From positions 4,700,431 to 4,764,430 of the forward strand of contig JADCRB010000036.1 of NCBI GenBank assembly GCA_021464245.1: a stretch of DNA of 64,000 nucleotides, given 5' to 3'. Below the pieces are notes generated by a model. That model saw nothing but the letters and a program-made list of their open reading frames with translations. It was not told the DNA's origin and did not search any database. The stretch's first letter is position 1, and the number at the start of each line of letters is the position of its first letter. Source of the stretch: Carallia brachiata. Its lineage: Eukaryota; Streptophyta; Magnoliopsida; Malpighiales; Rhizophoraceae. This document shows, piece by piece, positions 35,426-48,372 of the stretch. A program made the position numbers and the translations under genes.

Positions 35426-37305
35426 TTAATGCTTTTTCTGAAAGAAAACATAAATGGGCACAGTTGATTGTGTTTTTGACCTGTAGTACACCCTTTTCTT
35501 CTTCAATGTCGCATTGTAAATTTTTATCACAATCTTCCCTGGTTCACTTATGTAAAAGGAATTTCTAACGCTTTCTTCCAATCTCCTGTCCTTGTCTTTC
35601 TGGAGCAAACTCTGTATGAGCCTTCATCGTCTGGAATGAACTCCTCTTTATATGTCACATCCCATCCAACCACAGTGAAATCCCAAGCGATTGTTACCCC
35701 TGCCTACATTGCATTAAAGTCAACAAGGGAATTTAAAAGTTATGCTAAGCAGGGTATTAATATATCTATTGAGTAATAGCGCGGCTTTAGTGGCAAATTT
35801 TTAGTTTGAGGAAGTGTTTATAATATAATAAATTTATAAATTTAATTAATAATATACATATTTTATATAATAAAAAATAAAATAATAAAAAATGTTATTT
35901 AATATCTCAATGTTATTATTTAAAGTTAAAATTTTGTTATATTTTAAACACTTCCTCGAATCAAAAAGTCTCATGCTGTTAAAGTTTTTCCATTGAGTAA
36001 TTTATGTAAAAGCTAGAAAACCTGGTCCACTGGGATTTTGATGCAGCTGGCCGCATTTGGTCTAACAATCAGCTCTTGAGCCTTGTCCCCAGTAGTGAAA
36101 TCAGCATCACTCTCCCTATAGAGACCACCGTATTCAACTGGAAGATTTTCTGGGGATATGTACCTTAGTGAATTAAAGCATAATTTCATTAAGAGGGCCG
36201 CTAGATAGAAAAGCATTTTTGATTCTAAATATATAAACACTTGAATATAAATAAACAACATAATTTATTCTTACTTTAAAAGGGTCTGGGTGACTTTTGA
36301 TGGTCTTGAAAAAACAAACTTCTTTCTAGTTCCTGGACTGATGAGCTTTGACGCCATAACTTGAGATGCATGGTACCAAAATGGTACATTTACCAGTATC
36401 TGCAAAACCTAACCATTTTGATTAGGGACTAGCACAAAATTAGTACTTATTCTAATCTGTTGTTGGGCACTTACATTTTTGTGAATGATCTCAGGATAAT
36501 GTGATTGAAGCAACGTGAAGGCTTTCCTGCCAACAGAACGCAGTTCCTTCAATTCGGGTCCAGGAGAGTTCTTAAGATCTATAATCTGAACTATGGCATT
36601 TGCCCCGCCAGGTTTAAAGCTTAGTTCCTGGATTGTTTTTTCAATGTCTTGGATCATCCATCTCAAAAAGTAATCGCAACCCTCTTCTGTTCTTAATACC
36701 TTTTTGTGCAGCCCTTTATCTTTTAAAGATCCATATAAATTGAAATACAAAGGGTGACCTTGCTTGTCTACCCTATTTCTGGATGCAGCTTTTTGGTGAT
36801 CCGGATGATGCTCATCCTCTCCAAGAATTGCATCGATATTGTATTCCTTCCGCCACTTCAGAATTCTTCGAAGCATTTCGAAGGCTTCCAGAGGCTTGTA
36901 TTCCTTTGCCTTCAGGAATTTCAACAGCAAAATATCGGTTCCTTCGTGGCCTTTACTTGGCAATAAAGGCACGCCCCAGAGGCTAATCTGCCTGTGTTTT
37001 TCTCGCGCCCTTCCGATTTCATCGCGCGGCATGTGATTATTGGGCTTTTCCAGGAGGTAATTTCCAAGAATTGCATCTTCCACCATGCACCTGAATTCCA
37101 GCAAGGCTTTCTTCTTTCTTTGCTTCATTTCTCTATGTTCTTGAATCTTTGATCCCAAAAGATTGATGATTGGACTTGTCTGTTGGTTTCTAAAGGCGCG
37201 TTCTTTGTCATTGGTCTCTTCCCCTCTGCACATCAGCTCGTTCCCTCCGTCTTCGCCCGGATAATCTTCATTGCCTTTGTGCTTCTTGACGATTCTCTCC
37301 TCCAT
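35426..37305 (-). CDS. Patellin-like SEC14/CRAL-TRIO plus GOLD protein, frameshifted in the last exon
   Basis: Exons 37305-36475, 36399-36275, 36163-36022 and 35703 downwards. Patellins bind phosphoinositides and act at the cell plate and plasma membrane in vesicle traffic. Order of parts: a charged N-terminus (residues 1-80), a CRAL-TRIO N-terminal region (WGVPLLPSKGHEGTDILLLKFL), a CRAL-TRIO lipid-binding domain (PLYFNLYG, then IVQIIDLKNSPG, then the exon 2 block LVNVPFWYHASQVM and LISPGTRKKF), and a GOLD domain (VTIAWDFTVVGWDVTYKEEF). In the last exon the frame breaks at 35607-35609: the run AAA (TTT on the coding strand) is one base short of what the following GOLD sequence needs. As written the frame ends at 35548-35550. 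The family-like C-terminus (EPGKIVIKIYNATLKKKRVYYRSKT) continues in the next frame to 35426. It is either a sequencing error or a mutation that removes the end of the GOLD domain. Confidence 0.82.
35778..35991. mobile_element. MITE in patellin intron 3, with 10-bp TSD
   Basis: A 214-bp insert flanked by the exact direct repeat ATTGAGTAAT (35768-35777 and 35992-36001). The inverted ends share CTTTAGTGGCA / CTTTAACAGCA and an inner GAGGAAGTGTTTA (35808-35820), with its complement at 35945-35957. The interior is AT-rich. A 9-10-bp duplication suggests a MULE-type element. It fills most of the 318-nt intron. Confidence 0.78.
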
Positions 37306-38471
37306 TGATTATCCTCAATTTGTAGACCCACCTTGGGCAGGGTCTGTTTCTGGCACAGGGCTTGCCGGAAATGAGTCCCTGAGGCGCTGGGATCCAATGG
37401 AGGGTAAAGACCGGGAGGTGGAAAAGGCAGCCAGAGGCTGCCGCCAGGGAACAGTTTTATATGCAATCTTTGGTTTTTGGGGTTTGGCTCAGAGGGAAGA
37501 ACAAGTTTCCTAATTTCAACCTTTCAATATCTTGCACCGTGTTTAGAGGGGGGCAATGAGTTGATTTTTGGCTATTTTCAGGTTCTGGTAGATATAACTT
37601 GAATGCAAGAATCTTGAAAAAGGATGATCCGGATTGGTCAAAAACGGACTGTTGACAGTTATTAGATTTGCAGCAAATCCACTCCGTTTCATGCTTAAAA
37701 TTTGCCGTTTCCACAGTTTCAGGTGTCTACATTCCAACCTTACATGCAATAAACACAGCTTGGGTTGACATCAGCTAACGGATAATAATGAGAAAGGGCT
37801 GATCATTGTTGACAAAGCACTAACGACCCCTCTTACACATCCAAAAAATTATGGACCATTAGACGTGCTTGATTCAGCCTCTTATTTCTACAATTTTTTT
37901 AAAAAATATTTTAAAAGCCGAAAATTAATTTTACAGTAAGCATGATGTTTGCTCAGATCAAATGCCAAGGTTCTAGAATATCTTCAAAAGTAAAGGCATA
38001 ATATTATAAGAGTTTGATTATGTAGACACTTAGTGTAAAGGAAACATAAATTCCACGAAGCCAAATCAAATCGACCACAAGTTCTGTGAAAAGGAAACAT
38101 TTATCTCCTCTCTCTCGCGGTCTCTATAAACACCAAAGACTTGCATTTCTCGGCGGAAAATAGGTGCTTGAAGGACAACAATTGGCCAAGGGATTTACAG
38201 GCACAAATACCATTATCAACTGGACTACGACGTACGGAGGTCAAGCGGCTCAAATCTGATTGAAATGCAAGAGTACAATGCCTCCCCAGTACATTCAATA
38301 GAAGATAATCGCAACGTTCTAAAATTACTTCAATATCTGAACTTATAAGTTAACTAGAGCATAATTATTAAGTTAATGATCAGCATGGATTGATCGAAAG
38401 AAACAGCTGGCACAAAACAGATTACGGCTGAAACATATATGAATAACGAAACCTATGCTATACACAACCCT
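37306..38471. other. Intergenic region between the VHS-GAT gene and the patellin gene
   Basis: The left part is the patellin 5' flank and promoter (minus strand); the right part is the 3' flank of the VHS-GAT gene. No TATA box or repeat stood out. Confidence 0.5.
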
Positions 38472-40868
38472 TCATACTCCAACCCCTTGTTTTGCATCTC
38501 TCTTCTCTGTTTCAGATTCAGTACCTACTCTTATTGGGGAATCTTCGCTCTTGGTTTCTTCTTGATGACTGATCAGCGCAGGCGACTTGGCCTCGCTGCT
38601 ATCAGAGCTTCCAGCCAAGTGTGCTCCAGATTTTAGACCAGCTTCCATCTCCTCGTATTCGGTGATTATTTTTTGAAGCTCATCATGGAGATTCAGGGCT
38701 TCAAATAGCATTGCCTCATCATCGGTGGTGCTCTCTATGATCCTCTGAATGACCGGCTGTGACTGCTTGCACTTCTCCAACAGGCTAACTGTTAGATCCT
38801 CCTGCAGCCATAAGAAAAATTCTTAATCAACAATTATTCCTTGTGAAATTTCTTGTCCCATTTAACTCGCATAATGCACTAAACTCATTCATAAGGTTGA
38901 CAAAAATATAGATGAAAAAACCAGGCACCCTGATCCCATGTAAGGAATAATGAGCTTTCAAACAAACAAGATTATTTTATTCTAATCCAGGATTGGCAAT
39001 AAAAGTGCATATAGTCATCATAAACATCTTTGTCATCTAATGCTAACAAAATGGGAAAGAAAGACTTTGGCCTGTCTCTTATACCACAACCAAATATTTT
39101 TATCCCAGGGGAAAAGGAAAAGAAATAATAATAATAATAATTAACGCTATTCATGTAGGCTTTTCAATTGGTGACACCCACCACTACAGCAAGGGACCAA
39201 ACATTAAACCAAGAAAAGAGAAAACTTCATTCCAAGGCATATGTAGACAAAAAAATCTTAGACGGCAATCAAAAGTAGTTATAAAAGATGACACTGGGGA
39301 TAATAAAAAAACCATATGTGGACAAGTTGATGGACAAATGTAGAATTATTCAATTGAAAACATTCAGACTTACCTTAATTGGTTTTGGTTCATTTTCAGC
39401 GTTCAAAATGCTTGAGAGAAGTTCAAGACTGTTCCGAGTGGTTATAAGAAACTCATTCTTTTCCGGAGCTGAAAGATCTCCATTGACATTTTGGTAAGTC
39501 GCATGGTTTGTGCCATGCAACTGGGAGTCAGGAATGGGGTAGCTTCCACGAGGAGAAAGTGGTTCCTGATGCATATCTGACTCCAGTGAATACTGCAAGG
39601 GGGTGGAGTTCCCATCATCAACTAGAGTAGGCAGTGTTCTTCCTTTCAAGCTCTGGCATGAACATAAAATGAGGTTTCAGGGATAAAAAATATTCGGTCA
39701 TTTTGAGCTTCCATTGATTTATTATAAAGTAATCACTCATCCATCACAGAGAGGGTAAGTCCATTTAAATTAGAAAGATAAAATGCAAATGTATCAATCA
39801 AATGCAAGAAATACACAGTAAAAAGAAGCCATAGCCATCATATCATGCTTCCATTCCTTGATCACTGAAGGAGAAATAAATAACGAATAAGCTCTCCATC
39901 CAAAATGGCTAGTAAAGGAACCAGTATTAATCAACGACCACATATCCCTAAACGCAGTAATTTATGGGGGCCCCTTTCTATAGGAACAACAGATGTTGTT
40001 AGAACCACTTCTGCAGATACTGGCCAAATTCCCGAATTCTGTAAACTGTAGGTATGAAGGAAGCAAAACGTTGCAAAATTTAAGCAAATATGGTAGTAGT
40101 CCATCAGATAGCCATAGCTGTAGCTTACAAAGCCACAAAGGCTCTTCAGATACATAGACGCCCATATCTGAGGTTCTGCACCACTGCAGACAGCAAACGA
40201 AAAGCAAAATCCAGGTACAATACATAAGAATTCTTGGACCTTCACGCCAATTTAAGGTAAAGCACCGAAATTTTAAACACCCTAATGCCTATAAATTACC
40301 AATCAGCAAGCAATAACAAAATTACTAATTGGGAGCATCTAATTAAGCACTCAGGAGCTGGATACAGAAAAAGGGGTCATACCATATAAGTTTGGCGAAA
40401 GACGGGTAGGTACTCAAGATCTTCAGTCTCTCCCCAGGCTCTAATCAGTTGCAAAGCCCTGGATCGATTACGGGGGTCCGCCTGCGGATTCTCGATCATC
40501 TTAACCATGTCATCCAAAACCCTCTCGGACGCCACCTCCGAAGGAACCTTCTCACAGTTCACAGTACAGGCCTCCAGCAAATCAAGGCCCAACCTTTGGC
40601 TCACCACACTCTTACCAGAGATCTTCTTTTTAATGGCCCTGACGATTTCCGTGCCGCTGAATTGTTCTCCATTGATCATAGCACAAATCCTCAAGTTCAT
40701 ACCCCAGTTGGGCTCCTCCATGGTCTCTAGCGTGGCCTCATCGACCATTTTCGATTCTGGGGTCGGCGTTTGCAGAATTTCCTTCACCTTGTCGCTCACC
40801 AGTCGACTCATTTGTGCACCGCCGGTCCTTAGCCGCTCCCCCAGCTGAGACAGTTTTAACCTATCCAT
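38472..40868 (-). CDS. TOL2: TOM1-like (TOL) VHS-GAT protein
   Basis: Exons 40868-40383, 39652-39374 and 38801-38472 give 364 aa. TOL proteins recognise ubiquitylated plasma-membrane cargo and pass it to the ESCRT machinery for vacuolar degradation. A VHS domain spans about residues 35-165 (MVDEATLETMEEPNWGMNLR, RLGLDLLEACTVNCEKV, NRSRALQLIRAWGE). A GAT domain spans about residues 228-312, with EDLTVSLLEKCKQSQPVIQ and DDEAMLFEALNLHDELQKI. The tail is short, acidic and Ser-rich, without a clathrin box. I chose the ATG giving MDRLKLSQLGERL; an in-frame ATG upstream would add a hydrophobic leader unlike the family. The symbol rests on the short two-domain form and on remembered synteny. Confidence 0.88.
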
Positions 40869-43573
40869 TGCCTTTGACTCTGCTAAAGAAGACACGAGAA
40901 TCTTCAAGGGTAAAGACAAACAAAGAACGATGGATTCCCCTGTAAGAAATTCGGACAAAAACTGAAATTAAATAAAAGACAAAACTTTGAGACAAAAGTT
41001 GGATACCCTTGCAGACAGAATCCTAGATGAAGAGATTCAAGATGCAGCAGCGACCTTCTTTTTTTTTTTTACATCTTTCTTTCCGTTGCTCGTTCGGCGT
41101 TGGCGTTTTCAGTTTTTGCCTTTCCTCTTTCGGCTGTCATTAGCAGTTGAATGGCACCTCGATTCGCCTGCGCCGAAGATGGAGACGTTGAGAAAGTCAA
41201 AAGACTGAGTAAGATACGCTCGGTGGATCAACAAGCCACGTCGCCTTTCTGTTGATCCTGCGCTCTCAACCCATGCCACGTCCCATCCATGGGTTATTAT
41301 ATGAGATTTGTTTGGTGAATAAAATGGGATAGGAATAGGATCCATCCAAATTGGCGTGTATTTTACGTTGACATCCCTTTGAGTTCGCAAGCACAATTTA
41401 CTCGGTAAAAAAGTTGGATACTGGTTTTGATTGAAAAATATTGAATCCATTATGAGTTTCAGATTAAAAAATGATTGTGCTCTCTAATTTATTCCTATTA
41501 ATATTTGGACGGTTAGTGCTTTTATACAAATTGATTAAAAATTAATAATAAGATTAATTTTGATTTATAATTGTAATGATTAATATGCTTATAATTTATT
41601 TTTTATTGTTTAAAAAAGAGAGAGAGAGAAAGAGGGTCTCACGTTAGCTCATCCTGTCAGTTTAAAGATGATGTTTATATCCTAAATAATTATGACAAAA
41701 TATATATAAAATTATAAATTTAACCCTACTATTTATCTTAACAAACACTCAGACTCGCATCCTTCAGACGGCCTACTATCGAAACATATGCTACTAGCAT
41801 TTTAGGGCCACAACTTTCGGGTCCAACTCCAACTCCATTGGGCCAACCCATTTTCAGCGGTCTGCTCTATTAATTTTTTTAAGCTTAGGAGGGTATTTAA
41901 GTAATTTGCTTATCCTTCCAGAAATAAGACTTTTTTTTTTTCCTTTGGAAACCGTAAAACAGTTAATAAAGGAAAATAATGTAGAACAGTAAGTCCGGAA
42001 TTCGAATGCCAAATTTACAAATTAAAGGACAACCTTCTAATTATCGTAGCAAAGCTACACACCCTTAAAAAATAGGACTTGCATAGTTGCATTGCGTAGA
42101 AAATCAAAAGGAGCCACCGCCGCCGAAAATATTTTCAAGATCTTTGTTGACCCTGCCAAGTCGGCGAACCTCCGTTGTATAAATGCAAAATGCAACCGGT
42201 AGAGTTCTCTCTTTATTTTGAAGTCGGCCATTTTGCCGTTACTTCTTTTACTCCTGCCGTTGAGACTTGAGCGAAAAGTTTTCAAGAATCGTCCATCAAC
42301 TTGGCGCCTTTTTTCTTCTTCCCCATTTTCCTCCTCCGCCCTGTGCTCCGATTTCCTTGCCGTCTTACATTCGCTCTTCCGTGACTTTCATAAAATTAGA
42401 TGTCAAAGTTGTTTATTTTTTAACTTGTATATGTCTTGAATTATTTGGAGGGATTGGACATTGAGAAATCGGCCCATAGTATTGGCATTATTATTTATCA
42501 TTGGCATTATAAGAATTTGTTGTTTTACCAGTTTCAGCAGCTCTGAGCAGCACCTTTTTTTTTTTTTTTCCCCTCTTTGGGGATAAGTTGAGCAGCACTT
42601 CATTATAAATACAGAAATCTGCAAATGTGGTAGTTTCCCACTTTCCCTAGTTATATAATACACTTAAAAATTACGTTCCTTCTACATTCTCGAACCGCAT
42701 CCCTTCTTTTTCCCCTAAATTTTATATAACAAGTTTGTGTCATAGTTAGTTAGTCCTCTCCCCTCCTAAACTTCATTATAAGTTTTCTTTTTTTTTTTTA
42801 ATTAATTATTACAAGATTAAATGTTTATAGGAAACACAAATTTTTTTTTCATGATTCAGTTTTTTTTATTGATGTGATAAATAGTTGTTAGTAATTTTAG
42901 TTTATTTTTTAAAACTAAAACTTAATTAAATTTAATATTATTCTAAAATTAAAAAAAAATTCATAAAATTTTTCGAAAGTTCTTTTTGTGATATTTATCT
43001 TTATTTTACATAAATATATACTTAAAGGCCCCTTTTATCTTTTTTTTTTAAATATGGAATTTATTGAGCATTTGAGGAAAAAAAAATAAAATTGATGGAA
43101 TTTAAATTTTTATCTAATTATTAAAAGACACTCCCCTGAATCAATTGAATAAATGCACAATTTAAAAAAGTGCCCGTTTTTTCTTGTTTGTTTGTTGTTT
43201 GGATTAAAGACCTTTTACTCCTTCCAATTTTCTCGCAGCCGCTTCTGACCCGGCATTAAACGAATCCAAACAAGCCCAACCCACAAAAAAGGCTAAAGAT
43301 CAAAGGTTCATTTGGCGGAAAAGAAAACCAGTGAAAAAATAATAATAATAATTCAGTCATTCAGCAGTGAAAAGAATAGGGGAAAAAAAAAACAGAAGGG
43401 AAGAGAATTGTAATTCAGTGGGCGGAGGAAGACAAAGAAGTAGGGTTTAACAAAAACGAAAAGGGAGGGGGAATGCTGGAAGCGGCAAAGTGCAAGATTC
43501 TACAGGCGTTAAAAGCATTCAACTTCAGTCCGTAAAATTTCATATATAAATCCATATTATTATCACCTAATAA
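40869..43573. other. Divergent intergenic region between the TOL and S26-like genes
   Basis: It serves as the 5' flank of both neighbours (2.7 kb). It contains T- and A-runs, copy 2 of the dispersed AT-rich repeat (42840-43020) and short unsupported reading frames. No gene seen. Confidence 0.5.
42840..43020 (+). repeat. Dispersed AT-rich repeat, copy 2
   Basis: It resembles 7230-7430 in the same orientation: CATGATT, TTGATGTGA, TAATTTTAGTTTATTTTTAAAA-like block, TTAATATTAT, AAAATT(C/T)ATAAAATTTTTCG and a TTTATCTTTATTTTA end. Both copies are diverged. Confidence 0.5.
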
Positions 43574-46144
43574 ATGGTTTCTTTCGCCACCTGGTGTCGA
43601 TATGTCGCCCTCAAACTCAATTACTCCCTCTCTGTGGGCGGCAAGGTCTCTCTCTCTCTCTATTTATCATTTGGGTATTTTTTTTAAGATTAATGTCTAA
43701 AAAAATTGTTTTTTTTGTGGGATTTTTTTTTTTTTTACAAGGGATTGACGGTGTTGAACGAACTGGGTTTTTTTTTTTGTCTGTTGTTGTCCATGATTTT
43801 TGGGTTTGGGTTTCTTTTTCCCTCGTGGGGTTCTTTTTTTTTTTTTTTTTCCCCCTTTGGTCTTTACAAGGCTAGAAGGCATTTGAAATGGTTCTTGGAG
43901 AGTGTTAATTGATCTGAAATGGGTTTTAAACAATATGCAGATATACAGAAGAGGCCAAGTCGGTGAGGAAGAAGCTATAGACGCATTCTGGAAGAATTTT
44001 CTTCAGGGAAAATTGACCTTCTTACACTGGAGTAAAGGGCAGGAAATGTCTTCAACCATTGGAGAGCAAAGCGGGACTCTTCTTGTTCGGAAATTACCGG
44101 CTGTGGATTCAAAGTAATGACACTTCTCCTTTTATTCAAGATACTCCTTCCAAGTTGCTTTAAATTTGATAAAGTAAAATTTGGTCTATGAGCTTTTTAC
44201 AGAAGCATATAAATCTGTTGCATCATATGCCTGACTGTTTAATCGAGCTTCCATTACTTCTGTTATTTTGTTTTGCACCTATGTGGGCCCTTGTAAGAAA
44301 GATTCTGGTGCTTTGTTGACTGCTGATTGTTGGGTCTTTTAGTGTTGATCCTATCTTACTCCCATAATTGTCGGCTTTTGATGCTCTCGTGTCTGGAGGT
44401 AATTAGACAACATGGTTCGAGGCTCTCCATCTGTTCAGGGAAGCTTCTGATGGCTTATGATATGTCTTGGATGCAATACCAATGCTGGGATTTGCCCTTA
44501 TATAGTTGCACAAGATTTCCAAGCGGTATGCTTATTTGTTTCCAAAGATTGGACAAAAGAGGAACAAATGAAAGAATTTGGGGGGAAGTTTTGAGGCACT
44601 AGATGAAAGAACTATAGTTGAGGGGAAGTGATAGACATGCTGGTTTCAATTCAAATTGGTGAATTATTCACTAGGGGAGATGAATGTAAGGCCTGGAAAT
44701 CATAGTGAATTGATACTATCACTGAGCAATGGTATTGGGGGATGTTGTTGGGCAACAAGGTTGATCTATATGCTACTTGAGCTTTGAATAGAGGCAAATA
44801 TTTTCACTGTGGCCATAAGGCGCATCAAAAAGACCCATGTGCAAGCTCCAAATATTGGCATTTTTAATTATTTGATTGGAAAATTTTGCTATTTGTCTTG
44901 GATCTCTTAGTATATTTGCCTTCTTTACTATTCTCTTGGTATATTTGAAATCACAGTGAATCAAGAATATTACTGGGCACTGGTCTTTCTCTTGGCTTAT
45001 ATGTCATGGTTCTTGAGTTGTGTAATTCCTTGACAGGCGTGTTTTTGTTGGAGATGTAGTAGTTCTGAAGGATCCTGCAGATTCAGATAACTATCTAGTT
45101 AGAAGATTAGCTGCTGTTGAAGGTTATGACATGGTGTCTACCGATGAAAAAGACGAGCCTTTTGTTCTAGACGAGGATCAGTGTTGGGTCTTAGCTGACA
45201 ATGAGAAGTTGAAGCCCAAGGTAGACACTGTCTGTCATTTGAGATCATCTTTAAAGTTATTGATTCATATTTTTTTTTATTTGTTCATATAAACAACAGC
45301 ATTACCAGACTTGGTTTCTTCCACTGCAGAACAAAAAGGTTTATAGGCCTTTGTCCACTTTTGATTAAATAGAATTTGATTTGAAAAAACAGTTGAGCCT
45401 TCAGAAAATTTGTAGGCAAACCGCAAGGTTATTTCCTCCCTTTTCCTCTGCTTTGGATTTCCCTCTTTGAACTGTTATAAGAAGTGGTACTATCAGTGAG
45501 TTATGATCTGCAAATGAAGTCTTTTTTTTATCATTGCAGATCTTGTTATTGTAAGTACATGAATGGCTGATGAACCCTCTCTTGCATTCATGAGGGTGGA
45601 CGTGTTAATGCGTTCAATATGTGCACTTAGTAGAGGGTTAAGCGCTTGTTGATGTTGGATCTTTGGCATAACGATACAATTGTTTTGAGGCATCTGTTGT
45701 GTTCAATTTTGTTTGCAAGTGCTGTTTAGGATTATCTAATGGCCTCAACTGGCCTAATGTAGAATGCATCATCTTTCATTCATTCATCATAACTAGTACT
45801 CGTTTATTATATTTCTGTGATCTTGGCAATAACTGACTATCTTTTCCTTGTTCTTTTTTCTGTACACAGGAAGCCAATGACAGTCGGACATTTGGCCCAG
45901 TTCCCATGTCTGACATAGTTGGTCGAGTACTTTATTGTCTGCGAACTGCTGTAGACCATGGTCCTGTGAAGAATAGGTTAGCTGCCTAACACTGAGTCAC
46001 TGAAACCATTTTGCTTACAAAGGTGAATCATGGGGCTAAAAATTTTAATTTTCCTGTAACAGTCATTTTAGCAAGCCAGAGGATGAAGCAGTGTTGGAAG
46101 TGGAACTAGATGTGGAGGAAATGGCAAAAGGTCACAAATCATAG
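43574..46144 (+). CDS. S26 signal-peptidase/IMP-like protein lacking both catalytic residues
   Basis: Five exons: 43574-43645, 43941-44113, 45037-45220, 45870-45976 and 46063-46144, all GT-AG, 205 aa. The fold is that of the peptidase S24/S26 family (bacterial leader peptidase, mitochondrial inner-membrane peptidase). The C-terminal box DSRTFGPVPMSDIVGRV is well kept. The catalytic Ser, normally in a SM.PT motif, is replaced: residues 58-63 read QEMSST, with Glu59 before the Met. The general-base Lys before Arg in box D is Arg104 (YLVRRLAAVEG). There is no clear N-terminal membrane anchor. It may be a non-catalytic partner in an organellar protease complex; that is inference. The Arabidopsis relative (At1g06200, from memory) carries similar changes, so this is probably a conserved pseudoprotease and not a broken gene. 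Confidence 0.88.
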
Positions 46145-48372
46145 ACTTTGCCCACCAAAAGCTGCAAGTCATTTGGTTTGTATGTGTTACACATGTCTAT
46201 TCTCCCCATTTATATTTTTGGCTTAAACTGCTGAAGTAAGATATCGTTTAAGTTGTAGATTTATCTGTAATGGGAGGGTAGGGCTATTTCTGGTCAGGTA
46301 ATGCAGTATGGCAATCCGTACCACCTTTTCTTTTTTAACCAAAAAGAACAGGATCTGGAGTTTTGACTTGACGTTGTATTGGAAAGATCTTGTAGTTTGA
46401 AATGCAAGATCGGGAGAAAAAAGGATTATATAATTTGAGCGCTACATCTTTATGGTTGGTATTGGTGGTGCTCTTTTGCTTGCCTTTGTTGCCATGTTCG
46501 CGAAATCTATTTTTCTGATGTGAACATTTGGCTAAGGCATATTCCAAATAAAATTCGGGCTGTTAAGGAGCATCTTTGTGTTCCAACTTTTGCAGTTCAT
46601 CTGCGGAGATTGGATGGATATGACTTTGTTGCCTTTATCTATTCTGGCATTGGTTGGGTCATTGACACTGTTTTTGGGTAAAATTGTTGAGGAAGAAAAA
46701 AGTGAGAGAGAGAAAAGTGGATGAGAGGATAATTAGAAGAGATGAATGTATTTTATCATCTCTTGTGTTTAGGAAGAAATGATGAGAATAAGGAAAATTA
46801 TAAATTCTTTTGTTTGAGAAAGGATAGAAAATGAGGAAGAAAAATATAAAATGTATTGGAATAATAATTTTATCTTTCATACTAAATTTTGTTTAAGTAA
46901 AATTATAATTTTTAAATTATGTGAGAAGTAATTGAGTCATTTAATAAATTTAGTAAGCGAATTTAATAATTTTTCTTCTATTTTTGGGAGGATTGATTTT
47001 TGGTGAGGTAGAAAGGATTAATGGAATTAGAAGTTTTTCTCTCTCACTTTTCAAACATTTTTCAAATATAATAATTTATTTTAACTCTCTCTCTCTCTCT
47101 CTCTCCCCCTTTTCCTTCTGTCAAACACATAGTAAAAGAAAGAGCTGAACTCCAAGATAACTCTCATCCATGAGTTATTTTTAGTGCCATCCAAGATAAT
47201 CTCACGTAAAAGATTGCATTTGAGATTTTGAAGATCGTGTGGTTAACTGGTTCCTGTCTTCAGTGCAAACCTCTTCTCATGGGAGGGAGGCGAACACAAC
47301 GTTTTGCGCCCTAACTGCCCATGGCAAATTTACCAAAAAAATCTGTTGTCTATCAAAGAAATAGAGGATTGACTTATAAGTTATACTATATGCAACACTT
47401 GTAGATTCTTAATTCTCCATAAGGGAAGTCTTATTTAAAATCTGATTGGTGGACCTTCTTTAATCCTCCCGTTGTGTTGCAAGTATGCAACATTCTAATT
47501 CAGGCCATTTTGGAAGGAATTTATCATGTCGATTTCAAGTTGAAAAGCTATGAGTTGGGCCTTTTTTTTTTTTTTTTTTTGATAAAATACATTTTTTTTT
47601 GAACAAAATAATAAGAGAGTGAGAGTGGTGTATCGATGGTCCTGTTAAAGAATGTTGGATTTTTTTTAAGTAATGCAAACGATATAAATAATTACAACAG
47701 AACTCGTACCTAGAAAACTTAAATTTAGTTGTATTAATAATTCTTGGTCCTAAGTTTTCCACCTGGTGACATTCAAATTCAAATCTTTCACTTGATAACA
47801 AGTGCCACTAACCAATTAGATCACAATATGGTGGTTGATAAATAAATAAATAAATAAATATATATATATATATATATATATTATTATTTTTATTTATTAA
47901 AACTTATTAGGCTATAAGTTATATAATAGATGTAGTTTTTTTTTCTTATAAGTGTTACCTTTTCCTTTATAAAATTTGAATTCAAATATTTAAAATAAAA
48001 GTGTAAGTTTTAATTACTGAAGTATCGTTTGAATTGAAGAACTGATAAAATTTATATTAGGAGATTAATGTTGCAGAAATTTGCCCAAAAGATTCTTTCA
48101 GAAAAAAAGGGCTCAGCGGGAGGCAACTGGGTCCAAGTCCAACCTCGGCCCAAGTCCAAAAGAAGAGTCATGGACTTCTCTTCCATATTTACCCCTAATG
48201 GGCCTAATGCCAAAAGCGTCCCCTATCGTTGGCTAAATAATTTTTATTATTTTTTTCGCGAACAGAAATTCCGATTGAAAAATCAAACGAAGCCCCGGAA
48301 ACATAAAAAATGCAACGCCGGCGGCCCACTGACTGAGAATTGAGAAACCCACCAGAGCTGGAGAGGAGTGCG
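46145..48372. other. Intergenic region between the S26-like gene and RHON1
   Basis: 3'UTR of the S26-like gene on the left, then AT-rich DNA with a CT microsatellite (about 47085-47104) and an (AAAT)n(AT)n microsatellite (47841-47880), and the RHON1 promoter at the right. No gene seen. Confidence 0.5.
47841..47880. repeat. Compound microsatellite (AAAT)n(AT)n
   Basis: About five AAAT units run directly into about eleven AT units. Confidence 0.9.

Noticed and set aside
40869..40958. Upstream in-frame ATG extending the VHS-GAT protein
   Set aside because: It would add a hydrophobic leader not found in this cytosolic family; the downstream ATG fits family N-termini.
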